Shown here one piece after another: positions 49,580-61,745 of a stretch of DNA of 64,000 bases (its first letter is position 1; each line of letters begins with the position of its first letter). The position numbers were made by a program, and so were the translations under genes. Below the pieces are notes generated by a model. That model searched no databases. It was not told where the DNA came from and worked only from the letters and a program-made list of their open reading frames with translations. The DNA lies in assembly GCF_932294415.1 (NCBI RefSeq), contig NC_065536.1:49662354-49726353 (forward strand). The letters run 5' to 3'. This DNA is from Quercus robur. Taxonomy: Eukaryota > Streptophyta > Magnoliopsida > Fagales > Fagaceae.

Positions 49580-51050
49580 CATTGTTATTAATTCTATTTT
49601 GGACCCGTTCGGTTTGTCTAGTAGAACAGACTATTTCAGTACCGGCCAATTCTAGCGTACCGTTTCAAAGTGTTTCGGGTTTTTAAAAAAAATTAAAAAT
49701 ATATATACAATATAATTTTTTTCATACTTATTATTATAATAAATTAATTCCCTCATGTTGTGTGGTAAAGAAAACTCCATGCCTACATTCTAGGCAAAAT
49801 TTGCTCAACAGTATATATTTTGGAAAAAATTCGGTGGCTAGCATGCGTTTGAAGTTATTTAGTAAGTTGGACTATTTTTTGAAAATCGAGTTTCTCAAAC
49901 TTGATTTACACCTGACCTTGATTTAAAAAAAAAAAAAAAAAAAAAAAAGTGGAACTCGAGTTTACTAAACTTGAGTTCCATGATTTAAAAAAAAAATAAC
50001 CCAAATGGAACTCGAGTGTAGAAAACAGTTCCATGATTTAAAAAAAAATAACCCAAATGGAACTCAAGTGTAGAAAACACGAGTTTTGTTATTTTTTTTA
50101 AATGGAACTCGAGTTCCACCTTTTTTTTTTCTTTTTCTTTTTTTTTTAAATCAAGGTCAGGCATAAATCGAGTTTGAGAAACTTGATTTTGGGTTGGAAC
50201 TCGAGTTTCACAAACTCGATTTTCAAAAAACAGTCCAACTTACTAAATAACTTCAAACGCGTGCTGTTTATCTAATATTTTTTTGAAAAAATGCTATTGA
50301 AAAAATTTTGCCCTATATTCTATATCCAATGTACTTCAATAGGCAAGTAGATACTAATAAGTAATAACCCCTCAGTCCATCACACCATTCAAAAATTAAA
50401 TAAAATAATAATTTTCAGATTCACTAAAAGACAATTATATCTTGGAAGTAGGAGTCATTAAAAACTTTACCAAACCACATTGTTCAGAAATAACAAGTCT
50501 CAGTTTTTTAGCATTCAGCTTAACAAAGAAAAAAGTCTCAAGCTCTTAGCACTCTGAAGGTTTGAGGAAATGTGAAGACAAGCAAGCGAAAAAATGTAGT
50601 GAAGAAAGAAAATAAAGCCAAAAATGAAAAGGGAAAAGAAAAGATAGAGCATGCAAATGAAGGTTGGACACTGCCATTGTTGTTAATTTCCTTCTCTCTT
50701 CTTAATTACTTTTTGGGTTGTGATTTATTTTCTTATGAATTTAAAGCTTTAGATCTTGTCAAAATAGAAGCTTTATATGTGTGAATGGATCTGTGAACAT
50801 CTGATTTGAGATGTAAAACAACGTAGTTGCAGGATAGAATTTTTTTTTTTTTTTTTTTAAGGCAAAACCAGTACCGGCTGAAATTCCCATTTTACTCGAA
50901 ATTGGCCGGAATTGACAGGAACGGCTGAAACACCCCGAAACAGGCTGGAATTTAACCTGAGGTGGAATGGGTGGTAGTAGCTTTTCCGATTGCACACTGG
51001 CACGAGAAATTTTGATCGTTCCGGCCAAAATGGAACGGAATTAATAACAT
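49580..51050. mobile_element. Long inverted-repeat element with 8-10 bp target duplication (middle level)
   Basis: The left end CATTGTTATTAATTC pairs with the inverted right end CAATGTTATTAATTC (if the element is taken to include the next two bases). Subterminal text on both sides shares CCGGCCAATT and GTTTCGGG motifs. TGGTTTGGAT occurs at both flanks (49570-49579 and 51051-51060). The size of 8-10 bp fits hAT or Mutator, and the exact limit is ambiguous by two bases. The interior 50570-50790 has a Lys-rich short frame without a recognisable domain. Confidence 0.7.
49792..50312. mobile_element. Foldback element (inner level of the nest)
   Basis: Long imperfect inverted arms run from AGGCAAAATTTGCTC to TTTTGCC, with a strongly paired section (GCGTTTGAAGTTATTTAG at 49849 and its inverse near 50247). 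The interior has many palindromic AACTCGAGTT motifs. Flanks CTACATTCT and CTATATTCT give a 9-bp duplication with one mismatch. Confidence 0.7.
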
Positions 51051-51355
51051 TGGTTTGGATAGTTGAAAAGCAGCGTGTTTTGTGTCTGCGTTTTTTTTTT
51101 TTTTTTTTTTGAGCCGTGATTTTTGACTTTTCTGTCAGTGCACTGTTCACTCAGCAAAATAAGCGGTGGACAGTGCACACCAGTGGGTTCCGTGCACTAT
51201 TTACAGGACCCATAAAGCTCAATTTTTAGCAACTTTTTTTATTAAAAATGGGTCTCACAGTACTATTCACACATTTAAAAATTATTTTACTACAGTGTTT
51301 TTAGTTTTTAGTTTTTAGTTTTTAGCAAAATAAGCTATATCCAAATGGACCCTAA

Positions 51356-54300
51356 GTCTATTATCACTGAAGGCCTAGGCGCCAAGCCATTCTTAGAAGT
51401 AGAGCTCAATCGGGTGGCAATTCAATGGACATGGACCATGGGCAGGAAACATGTTAACTCTTCTAATTTTTGGGGTAAAATATGTTACTTCATTTGTTCT
51501 AAATTGTTTGGCCTATATTTCATTTTGAGATGTCTCAAAATTAAGTCCTCTTTGAAGAATCAAACCCCATTATTTTATTAACATTCCCATTATGCCCCTG
51601 TAGAATTTATCAATACTTGTATTAAAATTTAATTTGAAGACTAAGATTGTATTTAAATGAGACTTGACTGCTATAGAATTTAAATTTGAAGGTAAGTTTG
51701 TGATTTAAAGCAAATAGAATTGTAGAAATAGTACACCAATAGAGTTTGTATTCTACAATAATTTTGAAAATTGAACATTGTAAAACTTTTTATTTTTTAT
51801 TTTTTATATCTATAGTTGTTTAAATTTTTGATAAATTTGTTTAAGAGTAATTTAGGAAGCTTTTAACTTTTTAAAAAAGGATAAGGCATTTAATGATGTT
51901 TCCATAAATAGTTGGGTTTTTTAAGTAAGCCAAACAATTTGGGATGAAAAGAGTAATAATTAGAGTCGAGCATTGTCAAAATCTAAACTGAATCTAAATA
52001 GCTTCTAATTTCAGTATGATTTTATGGCAAGTGTCTATTTTAAATTTTTTTTTTAAAGTGATCCATTCATAATATTTAAAATCGATATAACTACTTTACT
52101 TACTTAGATAAGACTACTTCATTGTTACTCTATTGAATGTTTTCATGTAAATACTTAAGCACGGATTATATAACCTAGTACTATTCATATGTTCTTACAA
52201 CTAAATTAATTAAATTTTTCTATAGAAAAACTAAATTAATTAAAAAAATTAAACAAAAATGGCAAACGGGAATCCAACTTGTAATAGGATTTATTGGCCT
52301 ATTTAAAGGTTCTTTAAGGAAAATTCAAGGGCTAGGTGCCTTACATTATTTGGTGTAATGGCTTGCTAAAAGTCTTGTTAAGGCAAGGGATGAAACCTAA
52401 CTATTTATTGGTATGTTCTTAACAATAATTTTATGGTTTTAATGCTTATGTTCTTGTGTTTTTAATTGATTTTACTTATCTAGAAAAAGTGTTTAGTTCT
52501 ATATAATTATTTGATTTAGCGTAGATTTTGGATATGTTAATTGCTTAAAATTCTCTGTGAGTTAATTCATCGATTTGTCCTGTCTAAAATTAATCAATTT
52601 TATCGATGCCTCGCGGCCTTCGACCACTTCAGACAATGACGTGTGCTTCCCACACATGTGGATAGGGCTTGGAGAAATGGGCAGCAGGGCACTTGCAGTC
52701 CCTTCTTCCCCTATTTTTCCTCTTTTTGAGAATGAATTATGCTTTGGGGTGTGAACTATGACTAATGAGTCATTTTTAATTAAGGTTCAAGAGTTACCAC
52801 CAATCATTGAGTTTTTCTAAGGTGTGAACTGGTCACCTAACTCTATGTTGATTTTATTACCAATCCTAGATTAAGAAAAAATTAGTTTTTTTTCCAAATC
52901 TTAATGGATGATAAAAATCTTGATTCTTGGATTCAGAAGTCAGGTTACATGTGGGGAAGGTGTTAAGCACTCCACAATGCCTATCGTAAGACAGTCCTTT
53001 GTTTTGGTAAACTCTTAATTTTTGGTCATTGGTAGATAAAAACAAGCTATTGGTAGTAGCTTTCAGGGCTTTATAGACATTGGTCTTTGAGATTTGATTT
53101 GGGAAGGGCGTGTGGCCTTCATCAATGCTTTGCTAGCACATTAGAATTGTTACCAAATTTCTACGACGAAAATCTGGTAGTATTTTGCCTTATTTTGGTA
53201 GCAGGAATCCGGTAGCATTTTGGGTTAGGTGCATCATGTCATGCATAACGTTAATTTCACCAAGCTTCGCAGTGAGAATATGGCAAGAAGATGCCACATT
53301 TTCACAGCAAAAATTTGGTAGGGTTTCATGTTAGGTGTGCCACGGCACACCAATAGGGTTTCATGCCTATGTATATGACATGCATCAATATGCTTGGACT
53401 AAGGCATGCTGAGGCTCACCAAAGTACTAAACATGTGATGTGTGTCGTATACATGGGGAAACCAATGTCACTAGTTGACATGTACAGGGGCAATCACACG
53501 CGTAGTAAATCATGCACCCAATAAAGCGTGGATATACATCTACAACACAAGCCTTGAATGCATACCTATACTCCAAGGTCAAGAGCAACGATGATTAGGG
53601 AGGGGTTGCCTTCCTAATCATGAACGCCCATCATCCGAAGTGCATGACTACCTTTACATATAGCATGGACAATATAACAACACATAGAGTAGAAAAGTGG
53701 ACATATCCACACCTAGATGGTGTGGCCCAAGCAAGGTACAAGAAACGAACCCTAATCTAGGATAGCGACTAGACATGGTTCTAATGAAAATGCTAGGAAA
53801 GAAAGGACCTCATAGAGGGGCTAAGCCCCCAATCTACTGATCAATGCCCTTTTTGTTTCGTCTTGGAAGTTACGTGCATGCTCCATACATCACATTCAAT
53901 AAGCAAACAAGAACACAAAGTAGACAAGCAAACACATTGCAAACAAGTAAAGAAAGGAAAGCATGCAAGCAGACAAACAAACAAAAAGAAAGTGTGTTCA
54001 CAAGGAACGAATGTAAGTTTGGATTTGGTGTCCGTAGATCCATTGAATTGAATTACGGATGACACATGTGCCAACAAGCAAAGCTCCTAAAAGCGAATCT
54101 AAGGATTTCATGTATAGAGATAGGTGTTCTCATGACCCAAACCTGTACTTCAGATTTTAGAGCATAATTAGCATGTTAATATCAGGTTAAACTCAATACT
54201 AACACAAACCAACTAAAGTTGAAGGTGATTATAAAAATTTCATTTTTCGTCTACCTTTGTATCTCCTTGTCCAAAAGCCATAATATACAAAATTTCATAA

Positions 54301-56946
54301 AACTTAAAACTTCATTACTTTCAAACTTGTAAGTTTAACCACTTTGTTGAAACTTAAGATTTTCGTGTAAATATTACATAACTAAATGTTTAGCAAAAAC
54401 ACTTATTTACAAACCTAACCTCAGAGACACACAGTTAGGATTTCAAAACAAGCGTAACAAACTAAGGTTCCAAAATATATCTATGCTCAAAAGGATCAAG
54501 TACATCTTGATTCCTCCAATACAACAAAAGAGATATATCTTCCATACAACAAAAGAACTATACATTCTAACAAATGTGAACCATAGATCCCTTCTCACCT
54601 TTAATACTCTCATTGCTTTCAAGAAAGAACTTGTGCACTCAAAAATAATAGGGTGAATTGCAAAGGCTAGTAAAGTTTAAGTTCTACAAGCATTTAATAA
54701 GAATGTGTGTAAATCAAATGTCTTATGGATATGCTAGCTTTGATAAATAGTCTTCATACTATTCTTAAAATAGCTTATGAAGTTTCGTATGAAAATAAAT
54801 CATTTTCCCTTTCAAGTAAAAATAAATGGACAAAATGAGGAACTTACATTAAATAACTTTTTTCACTTTAACATAATTCAGTAACCTTATCGTTAAATAA
54901 ACTATAAAAGATTTTATCATAAACTTTCTATCAGACTTATAATACATTCATGATTCACCATACTTTTCTTATAATCATACTTTTTTTTTTTTTAATAATT
55001 TTGAATAGCTTAATAGCTCACAAATAATATATTAGTCAGTTAGTCAATTTGTAATTCTGTCACAACTTTTGGGAGGCTTCCAACACACTGTGCTAGGCAT
55101 CTAGCATTCTTCACAATGTTAGGAAATCCCAAGATCATATTAGAAAATATCATACCTTTTCAGTGTGATCAAATCATAAACAATGGGGGTTGGTTGGCAT
55201 CCTCCATAAGTTGGTATTTTCCAATAAGGGAGGTATAACAGAGTCCTCACCACTTTCAATGATCAATCAATCAATATTTCCATGGAATGCCAATAATTTA
55301 ACCCCTACTAGTCGAGTTCAGATCATAACATTGGACATATCCCAAAAACTAAATCTTTCTAACAATTATGCTTTTACATAAATATTTCATAATAGTAGCA
55401 TATCCAATTCATTTTAAATATTATGTTCGTGGTATGAGTAATAACATTAATATGCTAAAAAAAATCATATATTAGATTAAAAAAATTCATGAACATATAT
55501 CTTTACTCAAATAATGATTATATGCAACATTTCTAATTAAAATGTTTTAATGCATAATAATTTTATTAACAAACCTCATGCTCAAGTGTCCACATTCTCG
55601 TCACCTAAATGAAGGTCCAAACTTATTATTGACAATTTTTCCTAAGTATAAAAACTTGCACATGAATCACAACTTAACTCTCAAACTTAAGAAAATCTTA
55701 AATCTCACCTCAAAAAGGTTCCCCACAGCACACACATACATACATACATATAAAAATATACGATTCATATAATCAAAGGAATCCATTATTCATATCAAAC
55801 AATATTGTACCAAAAGACAAGTCCCAAAGGTGAGTTCCTTCTATGACACACTTAGCTAACTCCTTAATAAATAACATTTGCCCTTTGTAAAATTGCACCT
55901 AATCATTATTTTGTTGAAATAGTAAAACCGGCCCATAGACTAAGTTTTGAATTTATGAAGCTTCTGCCTTGCTAAGTAATCATAATAGAAAATTCCTACT
56001 GCAACTTGTTATCCAGATTATACTTATTGTTGATACTATATTTTGTTCGGCCCTAATTAACACGTCAAAATAATGATAAAAATTCAAGAAAGGGTGAAAA
56101 TTGTGATTTTAAAAGCCAAAAAGGAGTAATAAACAAATGCAACATGATCGAACGTTGAATCAAAAAGTTGAGACAATTTAATCCCTTTTGATAAGAATTA
56201 AGACCCAAATCCCTAATTGGGATCGGTCAAAAAGTTGACTTTTTTATCTGGCCGTCCGATCAGACTAAATTTTGGACCATTTTGTAGGTCATATTTTTCC
56301 CTTTGAAACAACGGTTCATGGGCCAAATCAAAATTAAAACAAATGAGATATTAATAAAATTCTGAAACCCTAATTAAATGTTTCACTTTTTTTTCCCAAG
56401 TCAAAAGGGTTGCTTTTTGGTCGCTTTCATGCAAAAAATTGTACCAATTGAATAGTAATTAGGGCAATCTGTCTAAACATGATTGAAGTATGATGCCTCG
56501 AATACCTCCCATAAAAAAGGCTCAATGATAACTACCACAGATTGAGAGAAATGAATTTTTCAAGAAAAACGTTGCAGAATTTCCTACACTGCGTCACCTC
56601 TCTTCTCAACGTGATATCTAGACGACCGTAACTCCAAATCGACTGAAACTCCAACTTCTGCCATAACTCTGTGTCCAATATCTTTGAAAAGTGAAAACCC
56701 AGATAAGAAACACTACAATTTTCTTTGGATGAATTAGATTTTCATTCAAAGAAATCAAAAACTGCACAGAATAGAAGCAAACCAATTATTGATAAAGAGA
56801 TATGAACACTTCTTATCTGCCAAGAAAAGAGTGACTCTAATTTTCTCTACAATTGCGTAGGTAATTTCATGCAATGAACTTGGAAGTTTCCTAGTTTGAA
56901 TAAGCGCATTGACTTCGATCTTTTGAGTATTGACTTGAAACCGAAG
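51356..56946. other. Large intergenic block, partly old retroelement-like DNA
   Basis: 51356-52600 is AT-rich with no gene. 52600-54070 is GC-richer, with recurrent phrases (GTTACATGTGGGGAAGG, GGTAGCATTTTG, GAATCCGGTAG) and no open frame longer than about 80 codons; it looks like the non-coding part of an old LTR retroelement. 54070-56946 is AT-rich with only short frames. Confidence 0.4.
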
Positions 56947-57344
56947 GAACAAAGTTTCTCTCCAAACTAGTTTGGAGAGAAAGTCTTCAAACTTCTCATA
57001 TATTTCTTTTTTGAGTACGAATTTTGAAAATCTAACTATTGAATTTCATGTTCCTTATGTTCTTAACATACGTATCAAATTTCATTCAAATTGGATGTTA
57101 TTTACTATTTGATCAATTAACTTATTTTTTATATACAATTTTAGATCACAAAAACTTGAAATTATAACATTTATTTGATGATCTAGCAATTGATCTTTGA
57201 TCTTCTTGAAATTTTGTAAGCATTAAGAATGCAATAATAACATACAATCTAACGGTTAGATTTTCAAAATTCACACTCAATATAAAGATATAAGATGAGT
57301 TTGTAGGGTTTCTCTTCAAACTAGTTTGGAGAGAAACTTTGTTC
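56947..57344. mobile_element. Foldback element with palindromic ends
   Basis: The left end GAACAAAGTTTCTCTCC... pairs with the right end ...GAGAGAAACTTTGTTC, and the arms continue pairing inward (GAATTTTGAAAATCTAAC and its inverse). Each end is itself a palindrome: 56955-56982 is a perfect 28-bp palindrome centred on AAACTAGTTT, and 57310-57336 is a near copy. No coding capacity. Confidence 0.75.
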
Positions 57345-57932
57345 ATAAGGGAGATACCCAAAGAGTCTTCTTTTTCTTTTTATTTTTTTTTTCATTTGGG
57401 TTAGCACTCTTTTTTCGAAAGTAGTTTTCAAGAATCAAGATGTCCCGATTTTGGATGTATACATCTATCCACTGAGAATTACATTCTAATATACCCGTAA
57501 ATAAAAAAACTAAACCTTCAAAATGTCGCCATATGTATATTAAATCTTGTTGATGTTTTAGAAGTTTATAAAATAGCAATTTTTTAACCATAATAATAAT
57601 AGTATTTTGATGTTAATAATTATTAATAATAGTATACTAATATAAACAACATTTTTATTCTTTTATTTTGTTCATTCTTTTTCTTCCCCCCCCCCCCCCC
57701 TTTCAATGATTTGTAGAAGAAACGTTTCTTGTGTCCTCTAGGCGTTTCTTGTGTCCTCTAGGCTGTCGAAACCATCCAATCCAAACATACTAAAGTGGGA
57801 TACTTTTTATACAATGGGCCTAGACCTATCCGACCATGATAACCCAAAATGACACAGTCAAATAATTCCCCCATAATAAGTCTTTTTGTTTTTTTCAATA
57901 AACTGGAAAATATTATAGAAGAGACTAAAGAG
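57345..57932. other. Intergenic, nothing recognised
   Basis: AT-rich with a C run (57688-57701) and a 21-bp direct duplication (GCGTTTCTTGTGTCCTCTAGG type, about 57722-57763). Confidence 0.4.
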
Positions 57933-58415
57933 TTATGGCACTGCTACTGCACCACCTACGTAAACAGCACCCAAGGCATAAATCCTAATTTGATTCAAAA
58001 TAAAAGAAGGGGGAATGACAAAAGAAACAAAATCAGTAAGCATCCTAGCTCCCATTCTAGCCAAAGTGTCAGCACACCTATTAGCCTCCTGAATGCAGTG
58101 CTGAATCTTGTGATGTAGAATCCTGATGAGAAGGACCCTACAATCATCAATTAGAGGAGATAAGGTTCTAGAGAATCTGTTATTATTGCAAAGCAAATTA
58201 ATAATCATAGAGGCATCCAATTCAATATTAAGAGACTGAATATGGAACTGGTTGAAGAGACTGAGTCCATCTCTAAGAGCCCAAAGCTCCGCAATAACGC
58301 TAGATGTTGACCCAATGGCACACGCTAAACCTCCCCTAGCCTTGCCAGGATTACCTAAGAAGGAGCCGTTAGTATTAAGTTTATACCAGTTGACCATAGG
58401 CAGGGATGGAGCCAT
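57933..58415 (-). pseudogene. RNase H-like (RVT_3 type) fragment of a non-LTR retroelement or derived gene
   Basis: An ATG-started frame of 160 codons. It begins MAPSLPMVNWYKLNTNGSF and has NPGKARGG, AELWALRDGLSL (acidic residue E43), IELDASM (D67) and EANRCADTLARMG (last Asp). This is the order of the plant RNase H-like domain. The first catalytic Asp is Asn here (N16), and the gap from N16 to E43 is only 27 residues because the usual strand after NPGKA is missing. It is therefore likely inactive. The frame ends with a TAG and a non-homologous tail. Families like this come from LINE ORF2 ends. Confidence 0.75.
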
Positions 58416-58471
58416 GTTGGACTAGGGCCCTATGTTTTATTTATTTATTTATTTATTTTTTATTATATATA

Positions 58472-58510
58472 CTAGTCGCAGACTCACGCGTTGTACGTAA
58501 TAATTTTTTA
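58472..58510 (-). mobile_element. Helitron-like 3' end
   Basis: The minus strand reads ...TTATTACGTACAACGCGTGAGTCTGCGACTAG/T. This ends in CTAG before a T, as Helitrons do, with a GC-rich hairpin-like stretch just before it. The 5' end of the element was not found. Confidence 0.45.
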
Positions 58511-58787
58511 GATAAAATAGTATTTTAGTCCCTAAACTTTATAAAGAGTTTTTATTTTTTAAAAATAGTTTTATCATATTTTTCATAATCTTGCCTATAA
58601 CATTTTTTACCATTATCATATATTTATTGGTTGATAATTTGCATAACATAGACATTAAATAAGAGATAAAACTGTTCATTAATTTTTTTTAAGTCATGGT
58701 GTATGAAGATTATGATTATATATATATATATAATTTCCCTAGTTAGAGTTTGATTAGTTTTAAGTTTAAATTTTGTATTATTATATT

Positions 58788-59518
58788 TGTAAGGGCACAA
58801 TTTTAGTGGCCCAATCTTTGTCAGTCAAGTCTTGGCCCAAAAAGTCCCACACAATAAATTTTTTTGTAGAGTATGAGTTAAAAAACTTGGTTTCAGTTAG
58901 TTTAAACGGTTTGTTGCATGGGTTAAGGGAATACAGAAATAAGAACGAAAATGCCACCGTGAAGAGAGGTCCCTCACAGATGATAAGGCTAAAAACTTGA
59001 TTAATGGACACAGATCAATGCAGTAAAACTTCTCTACCATATTTTCTCCTCCTATTTCTCCGTCCCCTTTCTTGGGGGACTTTTACATGTTATATAGGCC
59101 CTCTCCAATCATCTGGGCTTTACACTTGTTGATCATCCAAACCCCTACTTGAGCACCTGTCCCATCAGACACCCCTATCAATTCTTTGTGAGTTGCGGTA
59201 GCCAAGGTAGCACTGTTCAGGGGTCTTCTCTTCATTAATGCGGCTAGGAGAGTAGTTGTAATACATTTAATGTGGTGGTGGCAGCCTTTGCTGAGATATT
59301 TTGGGTTTCCTTCCTTTTTACGTATTTGGAAGATGGACTATAGTGGTTTGAATGCACCTTTGATCCATATCCGAGGAGAAATTACTCCTCGGACATGATC
59401 TCTTTGCCCCAGTAGACCTGAATAAGGATTGCTTGGGTCACGATGTCTCCTCGGACAGGCTACGTCCTCAGACGGGCCTAGGGCCCAGCCTGCCTATTAT
59501 TTTGGGCCGGTCCCCACA
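58788..59518 (+). mobile_element. Solo LTR with perfect 5-bp target duplication
   Basis: It begins TGTAAGGGCACAA and ends GGTCCCCACA, with ATATT on both sides (58783-58787 and 59519-59523). Length 731 bp. There is a TATA-like TTATATAGGCC at about 59090 and paired CTCCTCGGAC motifs at 59385-59460. There is no internal domain and no second LTR, so unequal recombination most likely removed the body. Orientation is inferred from the TATA motif. Confidence 0.85.
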
Positions 59519-59523
59519 ATATT

Positions 59524-61307
59524 TATTTGTTGATTATTGATTTAATTAAATGAATGTTTTGGTTGATTTTATTACACTATAAAGTTTTCAATGTCCTCTG
59601 TGTAGTCATCTCTATTCTATTTCTTACTCCTCTTGACCACCTTTTTATTTTCCAAATAACGGTTATTAATTGACGTTTGATTTCATTTCATTTTATTTTC
59701 CTTCATTTTTTCTTTATTACTTTGTATGTTCCTGGCTAGTTGTAAATTTTATGGTTATCAATAAGAAATAGATATTATAGATGGCTTAAATAGTTATAGA
59801 CGTAGTTACGTTAGTGGTATGTCAAATTTTTTTTTTTCCTTTTGAATTTTCAAGGAAATATGAAAGGCATTTCTCTAGTTTGGTCTCAATCAATTAAGAT
59901 ATCTATAATATATTAACGGAAGTAATAATGAGCCTTAAAATTCTTTTAATGTATGAAATGGTTAGGTTAGTGGTATGTCAAAGGTTTTATTAAAAAAAAA
60001 AATTAAAATAATTCCGAGGAAATGTAAAAGGCCTTTAAAAAAAAAAAATTGTGACTTTTTGAATTGTAGAAATATGATTGTTTTAATTACCTTGTTTATA
60101 GATTTCATTATTAAGTTATAAACATCTAAATTAAAGAAGATGAATGTATAAATGCAAAATTATATGTAACCGCACAAGATAAATATGTATATATATATAT
60201 ATATATATATATTATTTTTCATGAATCATTATTTCATTGTTTACTTATAAATATCTAAATTAAAGTTTTTTTTTATAAAAAAAATCTAAATTAAAATAGA
60301 TGAATATGTAAAGGTAAAATTATATGAAAAGTTAAAAATATCCAAGATGAACATTTAACTACTGGTAGATGTGTGTTCTTTGAAGACTAAAAGTATACAC
60401 AATTGCTTTAATTGGAACTATATAACTATGTAAATATTGTTGCAAGTGGTTCCATCATTTACAAATTATCAAGTTTGGTAGACTTACAAAACAGATATTT
60501 CATTTCGTAAAAAACTTTAAATGAACTCCACTTTTGTGACAATTCTTTTTTTTTTTTTTTTTGCCAAAACAACTTAAGAATATAAGACTTAAGTTATCAC
60601 ATGTGATAGTTGTAAAACACGTCAGTGATATGAAAAATAGAAAGGTTTAAATATTAAAAAAAAACATTTTTAGTAGATTGTTATATAAAACATTTTTTCC
60701 TCAATATTTTATGTAACTTTTCCCATAAGATCAATATTTAAATATATAGTAGTATTCTTAAATGATATATAGTAGTTCATATTTTTTTTAGACTCGATTC
60801 AAAAAGTTCATTCTCAATAGCCTTTTAAGTTTACAAATTGCTCAATCTATGGACCTAGACACATTTAAAGGGTGCTATCTAAATTATAAATTATAAGACC
60901 CTTTATCACACAAATATTTTGATTCCCCCAATGTATGGTAAAGGAAGGCAGGTTTATGTCTAGCCACTTTCTTGATTTGTGTTACATAATTTAATAGTAT
61001 GGAGGATGTGACTGGATTTAAATGATGAATAAAATGAGATGAGAGGAAAAAAGAGTAAAAATAAAATATACAGTAATAAACATCAAATTATCCAAGTCAT
61101 TCTATGTAATATAATAACATTATTTTATTATATACTATATGTATAATGTAGTAGGATAATATTTAATCAAAGAGAATATAAAAGATAACAAACTTAAAAC
61201 ACAAAACTAAATTGCATCAACCCAAAGTAGAATTCTAATTAACACAAAAATAATCAACCTAAAGAATTGATGTAATAAAAAAAAATCAAACAAAAAAAAT
61301 GAAAAAC

Positions 61308-61343
<36 letters not shown>

Positions 61344-61707
61344 AACCTGTTGTTTTGTGTGGGAAAACTATGCATAAAATGAAAAAGAAAATGTCAAATT
61401 TATAATAAGATGTTGAGAATAAGATGAGTCAAAATAAAGGAAAATAAAAAGGTAGAGAAAGAATGATATTAATGTAGAAAGTAGTGGGGAGATGAAGAGG
61501 TAAAAGGGAGAGAGAGTTTTGGAAAATTAATAATAAAAATAATTGTTAAAAGATATTTTAATTTTTAAATAATGGAGTTTTTAAGTCACCTTAAATGAGA
61601 AAATGTTTAAAAAAATATATAAAAAAAATTGGAAACAAAAAATGATAACGTGGTTGTTGAATGTGAGCGTAGTAACATAAAATGCCTTGCTTCAGATTTT
61701 AGTAATA
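59524..61707. other. AT-rich intergenic block
   Basis: No gene. A TA microsatellite at 60187-60212 and a GA microsatellite at about 61313-61340. It may be the body of the Helitron-like element that ends at 58472. Confidence 0.4.
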
Positions 61708-61745
61708 CTAGCCGCGAACCCATGTGTTGTGCGTAATAATCATTT
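61708..61745 (-). mobile_element. Second Helitron-like 3' end
   Basis: The minus strand reads ...ATTACGCACAACACATGGGTTCGCGGCTAG/T. It is closely similar to the end at 58472 (matching TTATTACG, CAAC and GCG-CTAGT positions), in the same orientation and 3.2 kb away. Confidence 0.45.

Larger units (their letters stand above)
49564..51355. mobile_element. Host MITE split by a later insertion (outer level of a nest)
   Basis: The right part (51051-51355) has the features of a MITE whose inverted end is CTTAGGGTCCATTTGGAT and which carries TTTTTAGTTTTTAG repeats and CAGTGCAC motifs. Its matching left end (TTAAGGAGTGGTTTGGAT) lies at about 49563, on the far side of the 1471-bp insertion 49580-51050. 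Joining the two flanks restores a continuous left arm. Confidence 0.65.

Noticed and set aside
50572-50784. Lys-rich open frame KTSKRKNVVKKENK
   Set aside because: Short, low complexity, inside a mobile element and without a domain.
53841-54077. Overlapping short frames on both strands
   Set aside because: A-rich ACAAGCAAAC-type low-complexity repeat gives open frames by chance.
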